Below, piece after piece: positions 45,446 through 53,500 of a DNA stretch of 64,000 bases. A program made the translations under genes and the position numbers. This DNA comes from Rugamonas apoptosis (GTDB lineage Bacteria; Pseudomonadota; Gammaproteobacteria; Burkholderiales; Burkholderiaceae_D), in contig NZ_JACEZU010000010.1 in assembly GCF_014042355.1 (NCBI RefSeq), positions 1 through 64,000 on the forward strand. Direction: 5' to 3'. The stretch's first letter is position 1. Each line of letters starts with the position of its first letter. A model generated the notes under the pieces. That model was not told where the DNA came from and made no database searches. It worked only from the letters and a program-made list of their open reading frames with translations.

Positions 45446-45469
45446 GGATTCGTTGTCAGTTATATTCAA

Positions 45470-45497
45470 AGGCGGCTACTGGCCGTTTTCGGCTGAA
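45470..45497 (-). repeat. Island palindromic repeat, copy B
   Basis: The minus strand reads CAGCCGAAAACGGCCAGTAG then CCGCC. It shares with copies C-F the core CGGCCA, two spacer bases, AGC, one base, GCC. It lies between the stop of the gene at 45506-45907 and the start of the next gene. Confidence 0.75.
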
Positions 45498-45505
45498 TTT
45501 ATTAA

Positions 45506-45907
45506 CTACGGTCGTGTAATAAAGTAATTTGAGTGTGAAAACACGTGTCCGGCTCGCGTTGTTTTCATATAGCGCCACGTTTCATCGTCTGCGGCAAGAA
45601 GCGCATAAAGCTGCATGCCAAGTACCTGTGCTGGCCGTGAGCCTGGAAAGCGTTCATTGAACTGGCGGAAAAACGTATGCCTAGGGCCCAAATTATTTAG
45701 TAATTCGTTAATTATAATCTGTGAATCCACGTGCGGTCGGGCCGCCTGTTTTGCACTAGCAATACGTGTCAGCAGCTCTGTTCGTGTCATATCAAAGAGC
45801 TCATTTCCTTGCTCTGCGAAGGTGAAATACTCACGCCAATATTCATTAAGATTCTCTCGTCGAAGTTCAGGTCCGACCACCGAATCTCCATCTAGGCTCT
45901 GTATCAC
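45506..45907 (-). CDS. Small soluble protein in island array, unknown
   Basis: This 133-residue, helix-rich protein has no signal peptide (MIQSLDGDSVVGPELRRENL; FFRQFNERFPGSRPAQVLG). It has no recognised family. Its codon use is intermediate between the AT-rich PARIS genes and the GC-rich backbone. It is flanked by repeat copies B and C. Confidence 0.65.
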   Translation of the reverse strand: MIQSLDGDSVVGPELRRENLNEYWREYFTFAEQGNELFDMTRTELLTRIASAKQAARPHVDSQIIINELLNNLGPRHTFFRQFNERFPGSRPAQVLGMQLYALLAADDETWRYMKTTRAGHVFSHSNYFITRP

Positions 45908-45956
45908 TTATATTCCTATTCTTTTTAGAGGGAAAGAGTTAGCTCTACTTTTCGAA

Positions 45957-45988
45957 AGGCTGCTGCTGGCCGAACCCGGCCAGCTGCG
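45957..45988 (-). repeat. Island palindromic repeat, copy C
   Basis: On the minus strand CTGGCCGGGTTCGGCCAG is a perfect 7-bp-arm palindrome with a GGTT loop, followed by CAGCAGCCTTTC. It is the most symmetric copy, in the gap between the genes at 45506-45907 and 46062-46493. Confidence 0.8.
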
Positions 45989-46061
45989 TTTAGCATAGCA
46001 GCTTGCTCATCTGCACGAATTCTCACGCCAAGCTGAGGAGCTCCAAGGCGGACTTGGATTT

Positions 46062-46493
46062 TCACAAAACTGGTTCATCGGTAGCCGCCCAGTGAAACAC
46101 AGCACGTTTGGCACCGATGACAATGAAACTGTTCGTTGAGCTTGAATATAGATAATGAACGAACGCCTCCGCAGGTATATCTTTAGGGATGCTCCTACTA
46201 ATCGGAAGCTGCTCGTCTGGCAACGGCCCTTCAGCAGTAATCCACAAGGGCGAATTCCTATTTTCTCGTGTATCGCAAAGTGCAGGTTCGACCCAACAAA
46301 AACACAATCCAGAAAATTCTAGTGTTCCCCTTTGGATTGAAAACTGTTCTTCGGCCGCGTTTGGTGAGCATTGTATATCGAATATTAGAACAGCAGTTGC
46401 GCGCACAACATCGAATGAAATTGACAGAAGTTCTGAGTCATGAAAAGTCGCACCCTTGTATGTCGTATCGAGCAAATCATCCAACGTTAGCAT
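46062..46493 (-). CDS. Small soluble protein with FHDSEL motif, unknown
   Basis: This is a 143-residue beta-rich protein. The N-terminal FHDSELLSISFDV resembles the short acidic motif at the start of several immunity-like and DUF families in polymorphic-toxin loci, but no family is assigned. TTTAAGG lies six to ten bases before the ATG at 46493, directly after repeat copy D, so the repeat's flank supplies the ribosome site. Confidence 0.65.
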   Translation of the reverse strand: MLTLDDLLDTTYKGATFHDSELLSISFDVVRATAVLIFDIQCSPNAAEEQFSIQRGTLEFSGLCFCWVEPALCDTRENRNSPLWITAEGPLPDEQLPISRSIPKDIPAEAFVHYLYSSSTNSFIVIGAKRAVFHWAATDEPVL

Positions 46494-46507
46494 TTACATC
46501 TACCTTA

Positions 46508-46536
46508 AACAGACAGCTATTGGCCGGTTACAGCCT
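46508..46536 (-). repeat. Island palindromic repeat, copy D
   Basis: The minus strand reads AGGCTGTAACCGGCCAATAG then CTGTC. The stop codon of the upstream gene (46535-46537) lies within its edge. The next start codon is 15 bases away. Confidence 0.7.
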
Positions 46537-46816
46537 ATCCGAAAACCTCAGTGTGCCAATACATCCGCGGGGATGCAAACCACACTTCATTACTGGCATT
46601 TTTAAACTGGGCAAGCTGCTTCATGGGTATCTGGTATCGAGAAAACAGCGCCAGTAAGTCTCTTAGAGACGCTTGGCTCAGTTTCAGTGATTTCACCACA
46701 AGTGTATCGTGCTCCCACCGCACGACACCTGGAATTTGCATGGCCCACTCAAACAAATGGCGCTCATCGAGCTGAGAGCCGAAGGTGACGCCAGAACAAT
46801 CAAGTCGAACTATCAA
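46535..46816 (-). CDS. Small protein in island array, unknown
   Basis: This 93-residue protein starts at a TTG (MIVRLDCSGVTFGSQLDERH) preceded by ATAAGGTACGG. Mixed helix/sheet; no signal peptide; no family recognised. It lies between repeat copies D and E, and its last codon runs into copy D. Confidence 0.6.
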   Translation of the reverse strand: MIVRLDCSGVTFGSQLDERHLFEWAMQIPGVVRWEHDTLVVKSLKLSQASLRDLLALFSRYQIPMKQLAQFKNASNEVWFASPRMYWHTEVFG

Positions 46817-46835
46817 TTCCGTACCTTATTTTTCG

Positions 46836-46866
46836 GATGGCGGCCTCTAGCCGGTCGCCGCCAGAA
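46836..46866 (-). repeat. Island palindromic repeat, copy E
   Basis: The minus strand reads TGGCGGCGACCGGCTAGAGG then CCGCCATCC. GGCGG and CCGCC form the outer arms. It lies 16 bases after the stop of the gene at 46882-47223 and 20 bases before the next start. Confidence 0.7.
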
Positions 46867-46881
46867 CGTTTAAAAAAAACA

Positions 46882-47223
46882 TTAACCCAAACCAAATGAT
46901 GTGTTTAGAGAATCGAGGTCCCAGCGGCAATTCCGGTCGTTTCGATAAAGCAACACTTCGCCCGCATCAATCAAGTGCTCAAGACGCTGCCGAATTAGGC
47001 GAATAGCGAGATGTAGCGCCTGCATGGAGCTTCCACCCACAATATCTGGATATCGTCCATCAACGCCTATCAGAGCCGCTGGACATGCCCAAGCACCGAC
47101 CTGCTCATAAGGCTTTCCAACATTTGCCTGAATCAGTATTTCGTCACCATCTTCTCGTAACCAAATAATTTCTTCGGTGGCGATGATGGTAGGGTTCTCA
47201 ATTTTCAACTTTCTCGCCCTCAC
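46882..47223 (-). CDS. Small protein in island array, DUF6968-like (tentative)
   Basis: This is about 113 residues from a GTG at 47223. The frame is open to 47292 but would then run through repeat copy F and the DUF4124 stop, so a start after the repeat is more likely. IIATEEIIWLREDG, GKPYEQVGAWACPAALIG and SSMQALHLAIRLIRQRL resemble the DUF6968 pattern (short beta domain then an ALQLA helix). No ribosome site is obvious. The function is unknown. Confidence 0.55.
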   Translation of the reverse strand: MRARKLKIENPTIIATEEIIWLREDGDEILIQANVGKPYEQVGAWACPAALIGVDGRYPDIVGGSSMQALHLAIRLIRQRLEHLIDAGEVLLYRNDRNCRWDLDSLNTSFGLG

Positions 47224-47233
47224 GAAAATAGTG

Positions 47234-47264
47234 CTGACAGGCTGCTCCTGGCCGAAAACAGCCG
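47234..47264 (-). repeat. Island palindromic repeat, copy F
   Basis: The minus strand reads GCCGGCTGTTTTCGGCCAGG then AGCAGCC. GGCTG and CAGCC form outer arms around TTTTCGGCCAGGAG. It lies 10 bases after the stop of the backbone DUF4124 gene and probably marks the island's right edge. Confidence 0.75.
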
Positions 47265-47273
47265 GCACCAAAA

Positions 47274-47771
47274 TCACCGCCCACCACCACAAGTCAACGC
47301 ATGATTCCCCTTCCGCTCCCGAATCACCTCCTGGCGCTGCGCTTCAGTCAATAGCACCGGCGCGCCACTGCCATGCGAAATGGCCAAGTGTTTGGTCTGT
47401 TCCGCGAACTCGATCTGCTGGCGGTCGCGCCGGCACACTTCCTCGTCGGTCATCGGTTTGTTGGAACGGTTGGCGCTGGGATTAAACGGCGCTTGCTCCG
47501 CCTTTGCCGCTTCTTGCCTTGCAGCGGCGCGGCGCTCGATGTCGGCTTGCCGCGCCCGGTTTTGACGCGAAACTCTCTCGCGCTCGCGCCAGTCGTCGTT
47601 TGAAGCTGCCGGCGCCGCTTCCGCACGCGCGACCGAGAGTAACTTGGCGTCGGCGCCATCCTGCGGGTGATCAGAATATTGGACGTGCCCGTTGGCATCG
47701 GTCCACTTGTACACTTGCGCCTGCCCCGGTAGGACGATCAACGCAAGCACAAAAGGTAAGAATGTTTTCAT
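47274..47771 (-). CDS. DUF4124 domain protein
   Basis: This 165-residue exported protein has a signal peptide MKTFLPFVLALIVLPGQAQ followed by the DUF4124 start VYKWTDANGHVQYSDHP, then a charged coiled-coil-like region (RERERVSRQNRARQADIERRAAARQEAAKAEQ) and a short C-terminus. Family members are periplasmic and of unknown function. The start at 47771 gives the signal peptide; the frame is open to 47810. GC-rich codons mark it as backbone. Confidence 0.85.
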   Translation of the reverse strand: MKTFLPFVLALIVLPGQAQVYKWTDANGHVQYSDHPQDGADAKLLSVARAEAAPAASNDDWRERERVSRQNRARQADIERRAAARQEAAKAEQAPFNPSANRSNKPMTDEEVCRRDRQQIEFAEQTKHLAISHGSGAPVLLTEAQRQEVIRERKGNHALTCGGGR

Positions 47772-47867
47772 TGTGCAACTATATGCGAGCTCCCTGCCGC
47801 GAAGGCTCACACATTGTCACAAGGCATTCCACAATGCCTGAAACTGGCCACTTGCCAGCGAGCCGCC

Positions 47868-48416
47868 TCAACGGCGCCCGAGCCCCGGAATCATGCGCGC
47901 CAACACGCCATCCTTGAACACGTATTGATGCACCAACCCAGCCACCGCATGCAAGCCCGCCAGCACCATCAACAGGTTGGCGGCCAACTCATGGTATCCC
48001 TCGACCGTGTGGCGCAGTTCCTTGTTGCCGGGATCGAAGGCGGCCACTTTTACCAGGTTGAACAGGTTGTCTCCCCGCACCCAGACGTTGGCCACGCCTA
48101 ACACCACCACCGCCACCAAGCACGCGTACAAGGCGATGTGCATGACCTTGGCCAGGATTTGCATCGCGTTGCTGCCCACGCCCGGCAAGTGTTCGCCGGC
48201 CGTGGCACGCCACCAGATGCGCACCAGCAGCACCAACCCCAGCAACGCGCCCAGGCTGATGTGCGTGCTGCGGGCGAACACCCGTGCCGTGCCGCGCGGG
48301 AACCAGTCTATCGTTTCGCCCAGCGCCCACAATGCAATGACGAGGCCCGCTGTCAGCCAGTGCAGGCGTATGGTCCGGGCGTCGTATTGCCGGACGGTGG
48401 CATGAACAGTTTTCAT
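47868..48416 (-). CDS. Cytochrome b561 family membrane protein
   Basis: This is a 182-residue four-helix membrane protein. His residues for two b haems are placed in IRLHWLTAGLVIALW, STHISLGALLGLVLLVRIWWR, VMHIALYACLVAVVVLG and YHELAANLLMVLAGLHAVAGLVHQYVFKD. Members transfer electrons from quinol, and superoxide-oxidase activity (CybB) is known for some. AAGAGG lies nine bases before the ATG at 48416. Single gene. Confidence 0.9.
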   Translation of the reverse strand: MKTVHATVRQYDARTIRLHWLTAGLVIALWALGETIDWFPRGTARVFARSTHISLGALLGLVLLVRIWWRATAGEHLPGVGSNAMQILAKVMHIALYACLVAVVVLGVANVWVRGDNLFNLVKVAAFDPGNKELRHTVEGYHELAANLLMVLAGLHAVAGLVHQYVFKDGVLARMIPGLGRR

Positions 48417-48685
48417 CGCAAACCTCTTTTCATTGAAATTCGATAAGAGCCTCAACGCACCGACGTACGATGGACATCCGCAGGTGAACGCCGAAAAAAG
48501 CACGCCCGCACTGAACATGATGTCACATTTTCCCTCTTGGCAACAGCGTGCCAGATCACGCGGAAACGTACTGGCCAGCGCCCCCGATCGCAGCCCGCCT
48601 CATGCCGTTATCCCATCACGCCGCGAATGCAGCCGCATGCCTCCCCTCTCGCCTCATGCCGGCTGATGCCCGCCTCATGCCAGCC

Positions 48686-50263
48686 TCAAGCCCGCCCCAC
48701 ACGCGGCCCCGCGCCCGAGATCAACGTGAAACTGGCCACCAGTTCCTCCAGCTTGCGCGCCTGCTGCTGCATGCTGGCCGCCGACATCGCCGCCTCCTCC
48801 ACCAGCGCCGCGTCCTTGCGCGTCACGCTGTCCATTTCGGCGATGGCGCCGCGCACCTGTTCGATGCCTTCGCTCTGCTCGCCACTGGCGCGGTTGATCG
48901 CGCCCATGATGCCGGTGGCCTGATCCACCGCCGCCACGATCTCGCTCATGGTGCGTCCGGCCTGGTCGACCAGCGAAGCGCCCGCCTCCACCTGCGCCAC
49001 CGCGTCACCGATCAGCGTGGCGATTTCATGCGCGGCGCCGGCCGAGCGTTGCGCCAGGCTGCGCACTTCCGACGCCACCACCGCGAAACCGCGCCCTTGC
49101 TCGCCGGCGCGGGCCGCTTCCACCGCCGCGTTCAAGGCCAGAATATTGGTCTGGAAGGCGATGCTGTCGATCACGCCGATGATGTCGGCGATGCGGCGCG
49201 AGCTGTCGCGGATCGAGCCCATGGTCTGCACCACCTGCCCCACCGCCTGCCCGCCACGGGCGGCGATGCCCGAGCTTTCCACCGCCAGCCGCGCCGCGTG
49301 CTGGGCCTCGGCCGCGTTGTGCTGCACGGCGCTGGTGAGTTGGGCGATGGACGCCGCCGTCTGCTGCAAGGAACTGGCCTGCGCCACCGTGCGCTGCGAC
49401 AGGTCGGCGTTACCCGCCGCCATCGTATGCGCGCCCCGGTTGACGATGCCCGTCACTTCCTTGATCTGTCCCACCAGCAGCTTGAGGTTGACCTGCAGCA
49501 CCCGCAGCGATTGCCGTACCTGGCTCACTTCGGCCGCGCCGTGCGCGTCGAGCCGGCCGCTCAGGTCGCCCGTGCTCATGCGTTCCAGATCGCGTCGCAT
49601 GCCGGCCAGCGGCTCCACGGCGCGCCGGTAGGTGAGCCAGCCGCCCACCATGGTCAAGGTGGCGCCGGCCGCCGCGCTGGCGTCGGCCACGGCCGGGCCG
49701 CCGGTGGCGGTCAGCACGAACAGTGCGACCAGCACCAAACTGGCGCCCAGCATGCCGTGCCGGATCGACAGCCCGCCCATCCAGTCGCGCAGGCCATGGC
49801 GGGCGCGCTTGACGACGGCGCCTTCGCGCACGGCCAGCTTGCCGTCGCTGGCGGCCAGCGCCCGGTAAGCCGCGTCCGCCGCCGCCACAGCCGCGCGCTC
49901 GGGCCGGATGCGGATCGACGTGTAGCCCACCACTTGGCCCCGTTCGTACAGGGGCGCGGCGCTCACGTCCACCCAGTAAAAGTCGCCATTCTTGCAGCGG
50001 TTCTTCACCAGGCCACTCCACGCCTTGCCGCTTTGCAGCGTGCGCCAGAAGTCCTCGAAGGCGGCGGCCGGCATGTCCGGGTGACGCACGATGTTTTGCG
50101 GTGCTCCCATCAATTCCTGCTCGGAATAGCCGCTGATCTTGATGAAGTCCTGGTTGACATAGGTAATATTGCCCCGCAGATCGGTCTTGGAGACAACGGT
50201 TTCATGTGGCTGCAAGATGTATTCGGTGTCGGTCACGGTCGGGCGGTTGCGCATCGCGTTCAT
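48686..50263 (-). CDS. Methyl-accepting chemotaxis protein, Aer-like with PAS domain
   Basis: This 525-residue protein has an N-terminal PAS domain (about 18-125; LRGNITYVNQDFIKISGYSEQELMGAPQNIVRHPDMP). Two close hydrophobic segments follow (about 160-215), then a HAMP-like region and a signalling domain (about 270-505) with the hairpin tip IDSIAFQTNILALNAAVEAARAGEQGRGFAVVASEVRSLAQRSAGAA. The PAS layout is that of Aer, which senses redox state through FAD. No C-terminal CheR-docking pentapeptide (NWETF-like) is visible. It probably feeds the same chemotaxis system as CheV. Confidence 0.93.
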   Translation of the reverse strand: MNAMRNRPTVTDTEYILQPHETVVSKTDLRGNITYVNQDFIKISGYSEQELMGAPQNIVRHPDMPAAAFEDFWRTLQSGKAWSGLVKNRCKNGDFYWVDVSAAPLYERGQVVGYTSIRIRPERAAVAAADAAYRALAASDGKLAVREGAVVKRARHGLRDWMGGLSIRHGMLGASLVLVALFVLTATGGPAVADASAAAGATLTMVGGWLTYRRAVEPLAGMRRDLERMSTGDLSGRLDAHGAAEVSQVRQSLRVLQVNLKLLVGQIKEVTGIVNRGAHTMAAGNADLSQRTVAQASSLQQTAASIAQLTSAVQHNAAEAQHAARLAVESSGIAARGGQAVGQVVQTMGSIRDSSRRIADIIGVIDSIAFQTNILALNAAVEAARAGEQGRGFAVVASEVRSLAQRSAGAAHEIATLIGDAVAQVEAGASLVDQAGRTMSEIVAAVDQATGIMGAINRASGEQSEGIEQVRGAIAEMDSVTRKDAALVEEAAMSAASMQQQARKLEELVASFTLISGAGPRVGRA

Positions 50264-50513
50264 TTCCAGATGGTTGATGGATCGGCCACAGGAGGCCGGG
50301 CGTATAGAGGCGCCAGTCTAATGAGGCTGTGTACAAAAAAATATGATCCTTATCAAAGATTTACAATCAATCATTAAATGTTGTAATTTGTTAAATCAAG
50401 AAAAGCACGTCCGGCAACCCGCTTTCCCTATGGTGCGGACGATGCTTGCCGTACAATGACAGCCCTTCCGCCCCGTCTGTAAGCGGAGGGCAACACATAC
50501 CGAAAAGCACCGC

Positions 50514-53500
50514 ATGAACGATTTGACCCCACAGCCCCTCGCGCAATTGCATCCCGACATCCTGTACGGTCCCCGTCAGAACGAGTTGCTGCGCGAGGAA
50601 ATCCTGGCCGACCTGCTCGAAGCGAGCGCGGCCCGCACGCCCGGCCAGCCGGCCCTGGTCTGCGGCGGCCGCAGCGTCAGCTATGGCGAGCTGGACGCCC
50701 AGGCCGACCTGGTGGCGGCCCGCCTGATCGCGGCCGGTGTGGGGCCAGGCAATATCGTGGGCTTGTGGCTGCCACGCGGCATCGAGCTGCTGGTGCTGCA
50801 GGCCGGCATCGCCAAGGCCGGCGCCGCCTGGCTGCCGGTGGATGAGGACACTCCCGTCGAACGCCTGCAAGTGTGCCTGGACGACGCCAATGCGGCCGGC
50901 GTGCTCACCAGCGCCAGCTTCGCGCCCCGGCTGGCCCAGCTGGGCCGCCCCGTGTGGACAGCCGAAGCCGTGCTGGCCCCGCCAGCGCAAGGCGAAGTAC
51001 TGGCCCGGCGCGGCGCCGTTTCGCCCGATGCACCGGCCTACGTGATCTACACTTCTGGCTCCACCGGCAAGCCAAAAGGCATCCTGATCACCCAGCGCAG
51101 CATCTGCCACTTCCTGCGCAGCGAGAACGCGGTGCTGGGCGTGCGCGCCGACGACACCGCGTACCAGGGTTTCTCGGTGGCGTTCGACATGTCGTTCGAG
51201 GAAATCTGGATCGCCTACCTGGTGGGCGCCACGCTGTTCCTCGGCCCGCGCGAAGTGAGCGCCGACCCGGACGCCCTGCCCCAACTGCTGGCCGACAACG
51301 GCGTCACCGTGCTGCACGCCGTGCCCACGCTGCTGGCCCTGTTCAACCAGGAAGTGCCCACGCTGCGCATCATCAACCTGGGCGGCGAGATGTGCCCGGA
51401 ATCGCTGGTCACGCGCTGGTCGCGCGCGGGACGCCAGATGTTCAACACCTACGGCCCCACGGAAGCCACCGTGTCGGCCAGCCTGGCGTCGCTGGCACCG
51501 GGCCGCCCCGTCACCATCGGCACCCCGCTGCCCAACTATGGCCTGCTGGTCATCGACGCCGAAGCGGCCCAGACGGCCGCCCCACTGCGCCTGCTGCCGC
51601 GTGGCGAGACGGGTGAACTGTGCATCATCGGCCCCGGTCTGGCCGCCGGCTACCTGGGCCGCCCCGACCTGACGGACGAAAAATTCCTCCCCAACCCGTG
51701 GAGCGCGGGCGAGCACGACGCGCGCCTGTACCGCACGGGCGACCTGGCCCGCATCGCCGACGACGGCGAAGTGCTGTGCCTGGGCCGGGCCGACGATCAA
51801 GTCAAGATCCGCGGCTTCCGCGTTGAACTGGGCGAGATCGAAGCGCTGCTGGCGCAACAACCGGGCGTGGGCACGGCCGCCGTCCTGCTGCGCAAGGATG
51901 ACGGCATCGACCAGCTGGTGGCCTACCTGGTGCCGGAAGCCGGCGCCGCGCTGGAAGGCCGCGCGCTGCGCCAGGCGCTGGCTGCCGTGCTGCCGCCCTA
52001 CATGGTGCCGGGCCGCTACGAACTGCTGCCGGCCATGCCACGCCTGACTTCCGGCAAGATCGACCGCAAGGCGCTCAAGGCCACGCCACTGAGCGCGCCG
52101 GCCGCCGGCGACAGCGCCGATTCCGACCTGCCCGAAACGCCGGCCGAAGCGGCCCTGTTCGCGGCGCTGGCCACGCTGTTCCCCGGTCAGCCGATATTGC
52201 GCCAGGCCGACTTCTTCTCCGACCTCGGCGGCCACTCCTTCTTCGCCGCGCGCCTGGCCTCGGCCCTGCGCGCCGATCCCCGCTTCGCCCATGTGACCGT
52301 GCGCGACATCTACCAGCAGCGCCAGGTCGGCAAGATCGCCGCCGTGCTGGCCGACGCGCCTGCCGCCGTCGCGGCCGAAGCGCCATGGACGCCGCCGTCC
52401 GCCCTCAAGCGCTGGACGTGCGGCCTGGCCCAGGCGGCCGCCATGCCGGGACTGGTGGGGCTGCGCATGGCCCAGTGGCTGGCGCCCTTCTTCACCTACC
52501 ACTTCTTCACGGGCGACCCCGGTGACTCGGTGGCGCGCGCCATCGCCGCCTCTGCCGGCGTGTTCCTGCTGGCCACCGTGATGGAATTCGCCATCGCCAT
52601 CGCCGGCAAATGGCTGATCGCTGGCCGCCTCAAGGCCGGCGACTATCCGCTGTGGGGCCTCACTTACTATCGCTGGTGGCTGGCCGACCGGCTGGTGGAA
52701 GCGGCGCCGGCCTACCTGCTGAGCGGCTCCTCGCTCAACGCGTGGTGGCTGCGGGCGCTCGGTGCGCGCATCGGCAAGGATGTCATCGTCGGTTCGTTCA
52801 CGCTGCGCGCCGCTGATCTGCTCTCGATCGGCGACGGGGTCAGCATCGGTAACGCCGTCAACCTGGAAAACGCGCGGGTGGAACGTGGCCGCCTGCGGCT
52901 GGGCCAGATCCGCCTCGACGACGACGCCTGCGTCGGCTCCTTCGCGATCCTGGAAGGGAACACCCGCGTCGGCGTGGCCGGCCACCTGGAAGGCCAGTCG
53001 GCGCTGGGCGACGGCATGAGCGTGCCGGCTGGCCGCGTGTGGAGCGGCTCGCCCGCGCGCGACACCGGCGCGCACGACGCCGCCCGTCTGCCGCCGCGCC
53101 CCGCCGTGAGCACCGCGCGCCAGCTGGGCGAAGGCGTGTTCTTTGTATTCGGGATCCTGCTCATCGTCACGCTGTTCTTCATGCCCGTGTTCCCCAGCTT
53201 CGTGCTGATCGACTGGTTCGACGAGGCGGGCTGGCTGCCATGGGTGCAGGGCGACGACGTGCGTATCCAGCTGCTGCGCTACTTCCTGCTGGCCTTCCCC
53301 GCCAGCACGGTGCTGATCGTGCTGACGGCGTTGCTGTCGGCCGGCATCCGCTGGAGCGTGCTGCCGCGCCTCACGCCGGGCCGCTTCGCCATCCACGGCA
53401 ACACCTACTGCGCCAAGTGGCTGGTGAGCCAGATCCAGGAATCGAGCCTGAACGTGCTGCACGGGATCTACGCCACCATCTACGCGCCGTTCTGGTATCG

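Noticed and set aside
45957..45988. Repeat copies as simple Rho-independent terminators
   Set aside because: Stems are GC-rich but no T run follows in any copy.
44960..47264. Classical integron with attC sites
   Set aside because: The six repeats lack the conserved RYYYAAC and GTTRRRY core boxes and no integron integrase gene is in the window; layout only is similar.
44960..47264. CRISPR array
   Set aside because: Repeats are imperfect, about 30 bases, and spaced by 330-550 bases containing genes; no cas genes.
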